DNA from: Entonaema liquescens | Lineage: Eukaryota > Ascomycota > Sordariomycetes > Xylariales > Xylariaceae | Reading direction: 5' to 3' | Assembly: GCA_902805475.1 (NCBI GenBank) | Contig: CADCSX010000002.1 | Coordinates: forward strand, 1,178,001-1,242,000 | DNA: 64,000 nucleotides | The notes under the pieces: model-generated | What the model saw: only the letters and a program-made list of their open reading frames with translations | The model's database searches: none | What the model was told of the DNA's origin: nothing | Part shown: positions 36,307-50,068 of the stretch, one piece after another | Position numbering within the stretch: the stretch's first letter is position 1 | Layout of the letters: each line of letters starts with the position of its first letter | Program-made: the position numbers and the translations under genes

Positions 36307-38650
36307 GTGAGCTGAGAATATAGAATAGTAGGATAATTGAATACATAAAGGGATGAGTGGGTCGCTATTCTGATGGAGGGTACATCACGGTATTAGCTGT
36401 TATCGTGTTAAAAACACTGTGTAGACTTTCCAAGTTCGCTAGCGGGTGGAAAGAGAAGACTAACGGCCGGGTCGGTACACTACCAGAGCGAACAGCACTA
36501 AAATGAACGACCTCATGGAATATGTAATGGCAAAGCATAAAACTTCAACATGCATCCCCTATAAAAAAGAACATCAGATGACAACTGAAACTCTGATCTT
36601 AATGTGATACCTGCCTATGTACGCTGGACATACCTAATGTAATTATTACATAGGTGTAAATGTAATAGTTAAAGGCAAAATCCTGTCAAGAATTCTAGCA
36701 GCTCGAACTAAAAGCAAAAGATTCAACTCTAGCTTTAAATGGTTTTGTGTAATGAGCATCAGATATTTGTAAGTCACAGTTTTCTATGCACGGTGTCTTT
36801 TTTTTACTACGTACACCAGGTACAAGTCGGAACCAGTCCATCCCCTAATACCCTTGTCATCACTGGTCTCATCCACCAATAAGGGGTTAATTCCTGCTAC
36901 TGATGAATCAAGGACAGCTTGTTTTGGCAACTGGTAACTCCACTCAGTCCCGTCCTCTGCCCTCCCTCGTCTTTCTCTAACGAGGTGCAGTCTGACCTAT
37001 CAATGCAATCAATAGCACGATACCTCGCTTTAGAAGGAAACTCGAGTGTAGGTGCATTAGTCCCCCATCCTCGCCTCAAGGTAGCGACTCCGTACACAGC
37101 CACGTTCAATCCCAACCTCCACTAACATTTCCATTGCTGGTAGAAAAATGCCCCGTTTCAATCTCGATCTGGTCTAGAATATGCACTGTGACAGGAATAG
37201 CTAACTAAGAACTTCTAGTGAGGCAAGCTGGCAAAGCTGGCAAATCTCGCTGCCGGATGCACCGGTGGGCGAAGAAGAATTATTCAAGTATACTAAATTG
37301 CTGCCTAGCAGCCCTAACCCATTAACACTGTATACCATGTACCTAATGTAAAGTACCACACCTGCCAATTCCCGCCACGAGCAACCTCTAGGTATTATGT
37401 GATGTCTGTAAGAATTTCTAGCGTCATGTACCTAATGCAAGTGTAAGTGGTGAGCAGGTACGTATCTCCTATCGAGGTACTTGTTGCACACCCTGGCTAA
37501 GGGGCGATACTAAGCACGGGTACCGCGTGTGGGCTGGGCTAAGCTTTGCCCGATCCCCCCTGGCTCTTTTCTCCTTTCTGACATTTTTCTTGATTCTCGA
37601 TCCCAAGTTCCATGTCCCAAAAATCAATCCCTTTTCCCCCCCTTTGCCCTTGACAAAACTTGTTTTACACTCGCTTTCATCCTTCGACATCTAATTCTTA
37701 TCTTTTCACACTCTTTCTTTCTTCCTTCCCACCTCTTCGTAATATCTTGCTGCTATAACTCTACGTAGAAAACGTTAGGGGGCAGCGCGAGGATCTGCAG
37801 GAAAAGGAAAGAGCATAAGAGATATCCCGCTTTACGCAACAGAATCTAAGAGGGAGCAGCGTCCTTTCGTTACTTTCAGGTACTACTTGATCCGTTCCTT
37901 TTTTGTCTTTCGCTCCCGCCGCCCGTTGATTCAACGCTCGCTTGTTTAAACGGTCCGCGAAAAACGGAAACTCTAAGGGACACCAAGAGTATAATTTACT
38001 CTCGTCGATACTTGTCAATCGTTATCTTGCGGTCTAGCCCGGCGCACGAGGTGCCTGTAAATCGGGAATCACCGACTTACGCAACGAAGGGAGATAATTG
38101 TGAGGTGGAATTTATTGGATTCGCCAATCAAACGCGTCCTTAGTCACGCCTCAGTCTACTTTAAGGCATTCATCAGGGGCTTATCGCGCTAATTGCTGCA
38201 TTAGCTTGTGCTACAATTAGTGCCCACCGCGTAGCCAGGAACCTTGGGAAGTCAACACTCACTTTTGCACTTTCCAAGTTTTTGACACCTGCGCCATCCC
38301 GCGTCAGGGGCTCAGCGCAGTAAATACGCCCGTCTTTCCTCACGAGTCAACAAACAATTGTAGTCACTACTCAACCACCAAATTTGTCACAAAGACAATA
38401 TCCTGCTTGTGGCCGGCCACAGTGACTCCATATAACGAATTAATAATTTTAATCTCGACAATCCACCATTGCTTGGCCTTATCCAAGTCTCTACTATTAA
38501 CTTTTTAGAACATCCCTGATGAGTCTTTAATCTGTAAGTGAATTAATACGAATTATTCCCTATTTGTGATATCACCCCGCATCTGTTTCTCGGGGTACTA
38601 ATATCCTGGTGTACTAGACCGCATCTTTCGCACAGCCCTGAATTTCCAAG

Positions 38651-41600
38651 ATGTCGGGCTACCAACAAGGAGGTGGTGGCGGCGGAGGCCATCACGACTA
38701 CAACGATGGATACGGTCAGAACCACGATTCCTACTACCAAGACGATCAGAATGGGCACTACTATGACAATGGCTATGACGCCCACGGGGGACAACAGCAA
38801 CAACATCATGGGAATGGAAACGGAAACGGAAACGATGGTTACTATGACGAATCGTGAGTTGACATCTGGAATGCCATTTACACGTAGATTACTGACAGTC
38901 TATAGTGGTTACTATAATGCCGACCCGAATAACCCTTACGCCGCAGAGGGCGGCTACTACGATAACCACGATAATTACCAAGGAGAATATTACGACGATG
39001 GCCATGGTGGATACTATGACAACTATGGTCAGGGTGGCTACAATGGTAATGGCGGACGTCGGGGCGAGTCTGAAGAAGATTCCGAGACCTTCAGCGACTT
39101 TACTATGAGATCCGATATGGCTCGTGCTGCCGAAATGGACTATTATGGTCGCGGCGACGAGAGGTACAGCGGTTACGAACAAGGTAGAGGATACCGACCG
39201 CCTTCCTCCCAGGTCTCGTATGGCGGTAACCGCTCATCCGGCGCTTCCACGCCTAACTACGGAATGGACTATGGCAATATGCCAGGCAGTCAAAGATCCC
39301 GGGAACCCTATCCTGCGTGGACTTCCGATGCACAGATTCCTTTATCTAAGGAAGAGGTCGAAGACATTTTCTTGGATCTTACCAACAAATTTGGATTCCA
39401 GCGTGATAGCATGCGGAACATGTACGATCATCTTATGGTTTTACTCGATTCGAGGGCATCTCGAATGACACCGAACCAAGCTCTACTGTCGCTCCACGCT
39501 GACTACATTGGCGGCGACAATGCCAATTACAGGAAGTGGTACTTCGCCGCTCACTTGGATCTGGATGATGCTGTCGGTTTTGCGAACATGGGCAAGAAGA
39601 AGAACAAGAAGAAGAAGTCAAAGGGCAAGAAAACCGATGAAAATGAAGAACAAGTACTCGAAGATTTGGAAGGCGATGACAGCTTGGAGGCAGCTGAATA
39701 CAGGTGGAAGACCCGTATGAACCGCATGTCTCAACACGACCGAGTCCGCCAGATCGCCCTGTATTTGCTTTGTTGGGGCGAGGCAAACCAAGTACGGTTT
39801 ATGCCCGAATGTCTTTGCTTCATTTTCAAATGCGCCGATGACTACCTCAATTCGCCTGCCTGCCAGAATCTTGTCGAACCCGTTGAGGAGGGTACGTACT
39901 TGAACAACGTGATTACGCCACTATACCGGTACTGCAGAGATCAAGGATACGAAATCTCTGATGGAGTCTATGTCCGTCGCGAGCGTGATCATCACCAAAT
40001 CATTGGTTACGATGATTGCAATCAGCTTTTTTGGTATCCCGAGGGTATTGAGCGTATAGTTCTCGAAGACAAGAGCAAATTAGTCGACGTCCCTCCAGCC
40101 GAGCGTTATATGAAGCTGAAAGACGTCAACTGGAAGAAGTGTTTCTTCAAAACCTACAAGGAGACACGTTCTTGGTTCCACACGATTGTTAACTTCAATC
40201 GTATTTGGGTCCTGCACTTGACAATGTTCTGGTTTTACACCGCCCACAATGTTCCGAGTCTTCTGGTTGGTAAGGACTATGAACAACAGGTCAACCAACA
40301 ACCCCCCGCGTCGGCACAATGGTCTATTGCAGGTGCCGGAGGTGCTCTTGCTTCTCTAATCCAAATTATTGCTACTTGTGCCGAGTGGGCATACGTTCCG
40401 CGACGTTGGGCTGGTGCGCAACATCTAACAAAGAAGCTCATGTTCCTGATCGTGGTTTTCGCCATCAATCTTGGTCCTAGCGTATATGTCTTTGGCTGGC
40501 CAGATCAACAAGAAACGGAACCTGCTAGAATTCTGGGTATAGTCCAGTTCTTCATTGCGGTCGCCACCTTCTTGTTCTTCTCTGTTATGCCCCTCGGTGG
40601 TCTCTTCGGAAGTTACCTTACCAAGAATTCCCGGCGCTATGTTGCAAGCCAGACGTTTACTGCTAGCTGGCCGCATCTCAAGGGCAACGACCGAGCTCTG
40701 TCGTACTTCCTCTGGGTGGTTGTTTTCGGTGCCAAGTTCGGAGAGTCGTATGTCTACTTGACTCTTTCACTCCGCGACCCGATTCGTTATCTTCAAATCA
40801 TGGACGTTTCGTCTTGTGTGGGTGACTTTACGCTCGGAAAAGAACTTTGCAAATACCAGCCGATAATAGTGATGGTTTTGATGACTCTTACCGACCTGAT
40901 CCTCTTCTTCCTCGACACTTACATGTGGTATGTCTTATTGAACGCAGTGTTCTCTATTGCAAGATCTTTCTACCTCGGTTCTTCTATCTTGACGCCTTGG
41001 AGGAACGTCTTCTCGCGTCTTCCGAAGCGAATTTACTCCAAGATCTTGGCTACCACGGACATGGAGATCAAGTATAAGCCCAAGGTTCTTATCTCACAGA
41101 TTTGGAACGCCATTGTTATCTCTATGTATCGCGAGCATTTACTTGCTATCGACCACGTTCAAAAGCTACTGTATCACCAGGTCCCCTCCGAGCAGGAAGG
41201 AAAGCGTACTTTGCGTGCACCTACATTCTTCGTTTCCCAGGAGGATCATTCGTTCAAGACTGAGTTCTTCCCGACTTACAGCGAAGCAGAGCGTCGCATC
41301 TCATTCTTTGCTCAGTCACTTTCTATGCCGATCCCGGAACCTGTACCTGTGGATAATATGCCCACATTCACCGTTTTGATTCCCCATTATGGTGAGAAGA
41401 TTCTGTTGACCCTCCGCGAAATCATTCGCGAAGATGAACCCTACTCCCGTGTTACCCAGCTCGAATATCTTAAGCAACTTCACCCTCACGAGTGGGACTG
41501 CTTTGTCAAGGATACCAAGATTCTTGCCGACGAAACTTCCCAGTTCAATGGCGACGATGAAAAGGGAGAAAAGGACACAGCGAAGAGCAAGATTGATGAC

Positions 41601-44589
41601 TTGCCATTTTACTGCATCGGTTTCAAGTCTTCTGCTCCTGAATACACGTTACGAACACGAATTTGGGCATCTCTTCGTTCACAGACTCTTTACCGTACCA
41701 TTTCTGGTTTCATGAACTACAGTCGCGCTATCAAACTACTATACCGTGTGGAGAACCCAGAAGTTGTTCAAATGTTTGGTGGCAACTCCGAGAAACTTGA
41801 GCGCGAGTTGGAACGAATGGCTCGCCGCAAGTTCAAGATCTGCGTTTCCATGCAGCGTTACGCCAAGTTCAAGAAAGAGGAAATGGAGAATGCTGAGTTT
41901 TTACTGAGAGCCTACCCTGACCTACAAATTGCCTACCTTGATGAAGAACCCCCGGCAGTCGAAGGCGAAGAGCCGCGCATTTACTCTGCTCTCGTTGACG
42001 GACACTCTGAAATCATGGAGAATGGCATGCGACGGCCTAAGTTCCGCATTCAGCTCTCCGGTAACCCTGTGCTAGGTGACGGTAAATCTGACAACCAGAA
42101 CCACTCCATCATCTTCTACCGTGGCGAATACATCCAGCTTATCGACGCCAACCAGGACAACTACTTGGAAGAATGTCTTAAGATTCGATCGGTTTTGGCT
42201 GAGTTCGAGGAAATGAAATCTGATAACGTCTCGCCTTACACTCCTGGTGTTAAGAATGAGTCCACAGCCCCTGTCGCTATTCTCGGTGCTCGTGAGTACA
42301 TTTTCTCGGAGAACATCGGTATTCTTGGTGATATCGCCGCCGGTAAGGAACAGACGTTTGGTACGCTCTTCGCCAGAACCTTATCCCAGATTGGTGGCAA
42401 ACTTCATTACGGTCATCCTGATTTCCTCAACGGTATCTTCATGTGTACGCGTGGTGGTGTCTCGAAAGCCCAGAAAGGTCTACATCTGAACGAGGATATC
42501 TACGCTGGTATGAATGCTATGCTTCGTGGTGGACGTATCAAGCACTGCGAATACTACCAATGTGGTAAGGGTCGTGATTTAGGTTTTGGTTCCATTCTTA
42601 ACTTCACTACCAAGATTGGTACTGGTATGGGTGAACAATTGCTCTCCCGAGAATACTACTACCTTGGTACCCAGCTCCCTCTCGACCGTTTCCTGTCCTT
42701 CTACTATGCCCACGCCGGTTTCCACTTGAACAACATTTTCATTATGTTGTCAGTCGAGATGTTCATGATTGTCTTGATCAACATTGGCGCTCTCAGACAC
42801 GAGACAAACCGATGCGAGTACAACGTGAATGTCCCTATTACGGACCCATTGTACCCCACAGGATGTCAAAACACGGATGCCCTTATGGACTGGATTTACC
42901 GCTGCGTTATCTCCATCTTCGTCGTGTTCTTCTTGAACTTCGTACCTTTGATAGTGCAAGAGTTTACGGAGCGTGGTATTCTGCGTGCTGCGACTCGTCT
43001 CGCTAAGCAGTTCTGTTCCCTCTCTCCCTTCTTCGAAGTGTTCGTCTGCCAGATCTACGCCAATGCCGTAACACAGGATTTATCTTTCGGTGGTGCTCGT
43101 TATATCGGAACTGGTCGTGGTTTTGCCACGGCCCGTATTCCATTCGGTGTCCTATACTCACGTTTCGCCGCCCCTTCCATCTACTTCGGTGCCCGTCTGG
43201 TCATGATGTTGCTATTTGCAACTATGACGGTTTGGCAAGCTGCGCTGGTATATTTCTGGATCTCGCTCGTGGCCTTGGTCATCTCACCCTTCCTATACAA
43301 TCCTCACCAGTTTGCGTGGAACGACTTCTTCATTGATTACCGGGACTATCTCCGCTGGCTATCTCGTGGTAACTCCCTCAGCCACTCGTCCTCATGGATT
43401 TCTTTCTGCCGTCTCTCTCGTACGAGAATTACCGGTTACAAGCGCAAGGTCCTTGGTAAGCCGTCTGGTAAATTGTCGGCAGACGTACCTCGTGCTGCAA
43501 TTACCAACGTCTTCTTCGGCGAAATTTTTGCTCCCCTTGTTCTCGTAGCACTGACCGGAATTCCGTATCTGTTTATCAACGCCCAGACTGGTGTCCACGC
43601 CCATCAGACAGAAGTCGTGGCGACTGCATCGCTCTTACGTGTTGCCATTGTTGCCCTTGCACCTATCGCTGTCAACGCTGGTGTTCTCGCAGTTATGTTC
43701 GCCATGGCCTGCTGTATGGGACCGCTTTTGAGTATGTGCTGCAAGAGGTTTGGTAGCGTGTTGGCTGCTATTGCTCACGCCCTAGCTGCTATTTTCCTCC
43801 TCGTGTTTTTCGAAGTCATGTTCTTCCTTGAGGGCTTCGATTTCACTAGGACGCTTCTGGGAATGATAACCGTCGCCGCCATCCAGCGATTCGTGCTAAA
43901 GCTCATCATTTCAATGGCACTTACTCGTGAGTTCAAGACGGACCAGTCCAATATTGCGTTCTGGACGGGCAAATGGTACTCTATGGGCTGGCACTCGGTT
44001 TCCCAGCCGGCACGTGAATTCCTCTGCAAGATTACGGAGTTGAGCATGTTTGCCGCTGACTTTGTTCTGGGTCACTTCATTTTGTTCATGATGTTCCCGG
44101 TCATCTTGATCCCGAAGGTTGACATGTTGCATTCAATGATGCTCTTCTGGCTCCGGCCGAGGTATGTTGTTCTCTTACGTGCTTTTATTTTTTTTGTTTT
44201 AAGCTAATCAGATGGAATTTAGTCGTCAAATCCGCCCGCCTATCTACTCAATGAAGCAGTCTAAGCTCAGGAGAAGACGCGTCATTCGCTACGCTATTCT
44301 GTACTTCACTCTACTTGTTGTGTTCCTTGCCTTGGTCATTGGACCAGCTGTAGGAGGCAAGGAGATTGGAGGTACATTGACAGACAGTCTAAAGGGTCTC
44401 CAAATCCCGATTGCCCAGCCGGCTGGCCAGGATCATAACGATACTAGGAACCGTACGGAGACAGGTACAGGTAGCCCAGGATATTCGGGACCTGGTTTAG
44501 CCTCGATGACAAAGACAGCCGCTGCTGCAGCGCAAACGGACAGTTCGGATAGCGATAGCGAGGACACTCGGAAGTTCCGATTTGTCTAA
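38651..44589 (+). CDS. FKS1: 1,3-beta-glucan synthase catalytic subunit Fks1
   Basis: This is the plasma-membrane GT48 enzyme that makes wall beta-1,3-glucan from UDP-glucose. Exons are 38651-38853, 38906-44161 and 44223-44589, giving 1941 residues, the normal length. The cytosolic N terminus is low-complexity Gly/Tyr/Asp/Asn. The Fks1 domain (LCWGEANQVRFMPECLCFIFKCADDY) follows, then a first membrane block, the large catalytic domain with ENIGILGDIAAGKEQTFGTLFAR and RGGRIKHCEYYQCGKGRD, and a second membrane block. Echinocandin hot spot 1 reads YLTLSLRDP (Tyr 685 by this model) and hot spot 2 reads DWIYRCVIS (from Asp 1396). The true first exon is in a different frame from an overlapping open frame that reads through intron 1. 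No frame damage occurs over 5.8 kb of coding sequence. Confidence 0.98.
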
Positions 44590-46953
44590 GGGACGCTAGA
44601 AGGGACACTTGTACCATATGGGAAAAAATAAGATGGTATTAGTCCCCCGGATCAGTACTGTATTAAGTAGGGGTACTGGCGTGATATTCTAAGTTGTTTG
44701 GGTGCTGTGTATTGACTAAAGAAGGCGGCATGGCACAATGGTATTTTCATTCTTCCTAAAGTCATGGCATCAATATTTGCAGGTTTTTCCCCTCGCGTTT
44801 TTTCTGTCTCTGGAATGGAAATGAGATGGTGTTCTATACATAATGATAAAGGCTCTGATTTGCATTTATTACTACGATGACGTTTTCATGCTTGAAGTGT
44901 TATTATATGTGTGTGTGACATTGATGATGTCGATGAAATAGGATTTGAAATAGCATTAGAGCATGCAGCGCGATAGCCAAGTATTATAATTATCATTGTT
45001 ATTATTCCTATCCAGCGAATGCGTAAAAAAAAAAAAAAGAGGGTATCTTAAATGCTTGATTGCTAGTAAGGTGTTGAACAAACCCTCCTTTTTTTTATTT
45101 CCTATGTTTCATTTTTCACATTTGGTTAGTCGAAGAAATAACGGGATCCCCGATGAGGGAATGAATCAAGTTTATCGATTGACCCTTGTTCGTTGATTAA
45201 AGCTCTTTTTGGATTTATTTTAACTATACGATTAAGACTGCCTTATAGGTTAAGACATTTCGATGTTACGTACGCGTATCCGGGAGAGATAAAGGGAGTG
45301 TAACGGATAGTGTAACATGAATCTCTGGGCTACATATACGGAATACTGTAGTAGGTATATATGCCTGTATATATGCCTGTATATCTAATGCATATACCTA
45401 GGATATATCTGCACATACGTAGTATGTACGGCTGTTACGCAAACTTGGCAACTGCAACAACACCCTAGGTGCATGATAAAGCGTAAGGTTGAAGTTAATG
45501 TCTCAACCTTAAAAAGAAATAAGAAGTCGCCACCAACTAACTAGTGTATTGATAATGAATAGAACGTGATTGTATATATCCTAAATCCTGTTCTTCCCTG
45601 TTCCTTACAACGCTACACCTTCACGTGTTCTTCTTTTTTTTTTCCTTTTCATCTTTCGTCATTTTTCACATTCATTAAAAAAAAAAAACACAGACCCAAA
45701 TAAAATTTTGCGTATACGTATTTCCCCAAGTCCCCAGTTCCCCCCCACAGCCCACAGCCCACAATCCACACAATCCAACGCAAAACCCACAGACTTCAAA
45801 GGTGCTCGGGACACCTCGGGATGATTTGATTTCCTACTATGTAGGTAGACAAGTACATAGTAAGAGGAGAGAAATCCCCCTCTCCTCGGATGTCAAGGAT
45901 TCGGACTAGTCCCTTGGCTCTTCCTCGTAAGATCGACATCAACTACACCGCTTAGGAAGCGAATGGCGAAACAGAGGCTGACCGGTTCATGCCGAGCTAA
46001 GGCCAAGAAAAGGCTAGCGAGGTTTCTCGGGGCCTATTAATTAAATCGCTTGGCCCGGCGCTTTGCAAATGCGGCTATCTGATTCCCGCCGCCCGACTTC
46101 AGCCCGCTTTGCCGCCGCCGCCATGCCTTACCTTTCCTGCTTGCCTACGTTTGGCAGGCGAACGCTAACAGTTATCGCGCCCCGTGTTTTCACGGCCTAA
46201 GACGGCTCACGATACCATAACGAGACTTCCCAATGTCAGAATGACTCGAGGTGTGGGCCGGCGCTGTGGGTATCGATGACGAAATGCGGATGAAGATCTT
46301 CAGGTCAGCCCCCATAATAAAAGGCACAAATTTTGCCATCTGCTACAAATCACAGCCTAGCTTTGACCGTCACATTTCACTTCTCACGCGTTCCGCACGT
46401 AATACCATGCATGCTGTCTGGGCATGGCATCCCGCCCGCGCCGTCCGTTGTTGGTCGTTGTTGGTCATTGTTGGGTGTTGCAAACTTCTCGTGGAGTGGA
46501 CACCAATCTGTTTTTCTAAGGGTCCTGCTCAGGCGTTATGATGACATTCTCTCGGCCCTTGCTCGGTGGCACCCACCCACGAACTCAACCTCCACTGCTT
46601 TCTCAGCAGGATGCTGCGATAGAGGCCGTGAGGACCCTTTTTTCTTTTGATACAGACCCTTTTTTTTCTTGGGATTATTTGGATATTCCTGGATATACTA
46701 GGATTTACGTATGCGAGGTGAGAAGTTGTGTAAGCGGATCGTGTAGGTCAACATAAATTATATATAAGATAACTGGTGGACCATGCTCTCCTTATCCCCC
46801 AACAGCCTAGATCTCGTTCTATTTCCCTATCCTCCAGCTTTTCCCCCATCTTCTCATTCTTACCCCTTCTCACTCCAGGTTTCAGTGATCTTGTAATCTA
46901 GATTTCCCCCCCTGGACGAGTCTTACGTAGAATAACAACGTTAGCCTACGACA
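44590..46953. promoter_or_regulatory. 2.4-kb spacer between FKS1 and MFS transporter gene
   Basis: No gene is seen. It contains A- and T-runs (45026, 45633, 45679), a GTATATATGCCT tandem near 45355-45385, and a CT-rich stretch with CTCCAG at about 46790-46880 that is likely the transporter promoter. Short open frames at 46251-46756 have no family resemblance. Confidence 0.45.
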
Positions 46954-48734
46954 ATGGGGCACAAGGACGACGCCAACGGCGCGCCCACGTATTGGGGCAC
47001 GTCTGGTAAGACGTTGCAGAGACTGATCACAGCCGTAGCGACGACGGATTTCTTGCTGTTCGGTTACGATCAGGGCGTTATGTCCGGTATCATCTCGGCC
47101 CCTGCCTTCACCTCGGACTTCCCCGAGGTGAACGGGGACAGCACGTACGAGGGTTTCGTCGTGTCTATCTACGCTGTCGGCTGTTTTCTGGGTGCCTGTT
47201 TCATTCTGTCGTTCGGTGATCACCTGGGTCGCCGCAACTCTATCTTCACCGGAGCTACTGTCATGATCATCGGCGTTATCATCCAGATCACTGCTATGCC
47301 TAATGGTTCCGGAGGAGGAGCGACAGCACAATTTATCATCGGACGGTGTATCACGGGTATAGGAAACGGTATCAATACCTCGACAGTGCCAACCTATCAA
47401 GCAGAGTAAGTTATTCTTGAGACTCCCTTAACCCCTATTACAAACGCGTAAGACACGATCTCGCTAACCTTAGTCTCTTCCTTGGTTTTAGATGCAGTCA
47501 CTCGCACAACCGTGGAAAACTCATCTGCATTGAGGGCGGTAACGTCGCTATCGGAACTTTGATTGCGTACTGGATCGATTACGGATGTACCTATGGACCT
47601 CACGCTTTCGTTTGGCGATTCCCCATCGCATTCCAGTGTGTCTTCGCTTTGGTCGTCATCATTCTCATGACACAACTACCGGAATCGCCCAGATGGCTAT
47701 TGACGAAAGATCGAAACGAAGAGGCAGCCACAGTTTTAGCAGCTCTCAACGGCGAGCGCCGGGACGACCCTGCTATCCAGACACAGGTTGCTGTCATCGT
47801 TGACGCTATTCGTGCTTCTGGCCATGCTGGTGGTGTTACTCCTATCCGCGACCTCTTCACTGGTGGCCCGACCCAACACTTCCGCCGTCTCCTGCTCGGC
47901 GCCTCTTCGCAGATGATGCAGCAACTTTCCGGCTGCAACGCCGTCATCTACTACTTCCCCATTCTATTCCAGACTTCAATCGGTACTTCCCACAACTTGG
48001 CTCTCCTCCTCGGTGGTGTCAACATGGTTGTTTACTCCATTTTTGCCACTACTTCATGGTTCGCCGTCGAGCGGATCGGTCGCCGAAAGCTCTACCTTAT
48101 CGGTACCATCGGCCAGTGCTTATCCATGGTCCTCACTTTCGGTGCTTTGATCCCCGGAACCGAGGAGGCGGCTAAGGGAGCAGCTGTCGGTCTTTTCGTA
48201 AGTTGACCCAATCTACTTCGCTGAACCTCGTCATTATAGATAACTAACTTATAAAATTAGACTTACATCGCGTTTTTCGGTGCGACATGGCTTCCGCTAC
48301 CGTGGTTGTACCCGGCTGAGATCAACCCGCTTAAGACACGTGCGAAGGCTAACGCGACTTCGACCGTGTCCAACTGGCTGTGGAACTTCTTCATCGTGAT
48401 GATCACACCTGTGCTACTGAGCAACACAGGAAAGTCCGGTTGGGGTACCTACCTGTTTTTCGCAATCCTTAACGCTATTTTCTTCCCTATCATCTACTTC
48501 CTATACCCCGAGACAGCTGGCCGTACCCTCGAAGAGATTGATGTCATCTTCGCTAAGGGCTACGCTGAGAAGATGAGCTACGTCAAGGCTGCCGAGGAGT
48601 TGCCCCGTCTTACGGAGCAGGAAGTCGCACAGAAGGCCCGCGAGTACGGCTTCTGCTTGTCGGACGAGGAGGCTACCGTCAGCATGCATGAGAAGGCTGA
48701 GGGTGTCTTGTCGACACCGCCTTCTTCGGATTAA
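46954..48734 (+). CDS. MFS sugar transporter
   Basis: This is a 12-helix major-facilitator sugar porter of the plasma membrane, predicted to import hexose or a related sugar by proton symport. Exons are 46954-47405, 47492-48197 and 48261-48734, giving 543 residues. Motifs seen: FGYDQGVMSGI in helix 1, GRRNS after helix 2, the PESPRWLL signature before the central loop, QQLSGCNAVIYY in helix 7, the ERIGRRKLYL loop, and PETAGRTLEEID after helix 12. The substrate cannot be told from sequence alone; quinate, xylose and hexose carriers share these motifs. The C-terminal tail is short and acidic. Confidence 0.93.
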
Positions 48735-50068
48735 TGGGATGATCGTGCAAAACGGATCGCGATCACACATATTTTTCCTATTTTCAACAAAACTCGCCTT
48801 TGATTAAGGTTATGACAGTTATGATGTGTGGTTGTGGTGTTGAATGTTGACGTCTTGACACTTGCCACATTCGATACCATTATGACGAATCGGTTCATCA
48901 ACCGAAGCGATGCGTGTGTTTTATACGTTGGGACAATGGGAGTACCACTACACGGTACATATGATCAGGAGGAAGGTCCACGATGGGCTTTTCTTTTTCT
49001 TATTTTTTACATATGGATTTTCTCAGGGTTTTGAGAGGATATTAATCGTTTCCTCTTTGTCAATTTTTCTTTCTCTATCGTTATATTCCCACGGGGTCGT
49101 CGAGATATACCCTCGGGTCAGCTCCGTTAGTTGACCCGAAACTGGAAGTTGTATAGACTGGTTAGAATCAGTTCTTAGATCTATTAGATTAGATCTTTTT
49201 GTACCTAGCTGCGTTAGAGATGTGGCAAAGACGGGGATGGGCGAGGTTCTCCCCCTCATAGGCAGACATTCCATATCCATAGACTTATGAATACCAATTG
49301 GAACTGCAAAAAAAAAAAAAATCTTTCAATCTCATCTGACATAATTGAGTGTCTTCTGGTGCTTTGGACCTGACTGTGTTGTCGACAAGCTGAAGTCGAA
49401 TAACATGGTCAACAGGTAAGAAATCTCGGGGATTATAGCCAGGTTCGTAAGTCGATGTAACGCGGCGCAGTCCGACGATGCTGATTCGTCGGTTATGCCA
49501 TTTTTTACACTTGAACTGCCCTATTAGCTCCTCAGTAACTGGAGATGGGCTTACGGCTGAACGAGCGAATGCCTTATCGCGACTTCATATGCGTCGTGTA
49601 CTAACCCTAGTAAAGACTAGTATGACATGACAGGTTACAACCATAATACCGAGATGGGAGGCCCTGTTTCCTCACGCCGATATAATTTTCGCGACGCCCT
49701 GACGATCGCGGGAGATATGCTTGCAGCCATAAATAAATAAATAAGCTTGTTTGAGCCTCACGCTTCTCGCTGCTGATTGTTGCCTTTTTTTGCTGGGCTT
49801 GTATTTGGAGATCGCCCGGACTAGTTGATGATCTCCGTGTTATGTGTACGCATGTATGGACGAGGATATATATATATATAGGTATACATATAGGTATACA
49901 TATAGGTATACATATAGGTATACATATAGGTATACATATAGGTATACATATCTGACCCAGTACGTATGCAGTACACCCGATTTGGAGAAGAGAAAAATAT
50001 AGGATAGGTATACGACGACGGTCGACATCGCGTTACTACGTCATAATATCGAGGCGGAATTCTCACCA
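48735..50068. other. Spacer with 12-nt tandem array
   Basis: No gene is seen over 1.3 kb. It holds a poly-A run near 49307 and the tandem array listed separately. Confidence 0.45.
49879..49950 (+). repeat. 12-nt tandem array, six copies of TAGGTATACATA
   Basis: A 72-bp run of six near-perfect 12-nt units follows a TA dinucleotide run. Each unit contains the palindrome GTATAC. On the minus strand it gives a spurious repeated Met-Tyr-Thr-Tyr frame. Confidence 0.95.

Larger units (their letters stand above)
33621..38650. other. 5-kb divergent spacer between GCNA-like gene and FKS1
   Basis: No supported gene on either strand. It holds a 17-copy heptamer satellite (33918-34036), a poly-A run near 34353, a 12-nt tandem near 34833-34872, a poly-T run near 35461 and a GGT run near 36277-36306. 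The last kilobase has CT-rich tracts (about 37555-37745) and long upstream sequence that probably belong to the FKS1 promoter and leader. Short open frames at 36919-37125 and 37529-37768 have no family resemblance. Confidence 0.45.

Noticed and set aside
38673..38905. Long open frame that extends the FKS1 frame upstream through intron 1
   Set aside because: The conserved Fks1 N terminus (MSGYQQGG, DGYYDES) lies in another frame from 38651 and joins by a good GTGAGT donor and TATAG acceptor.
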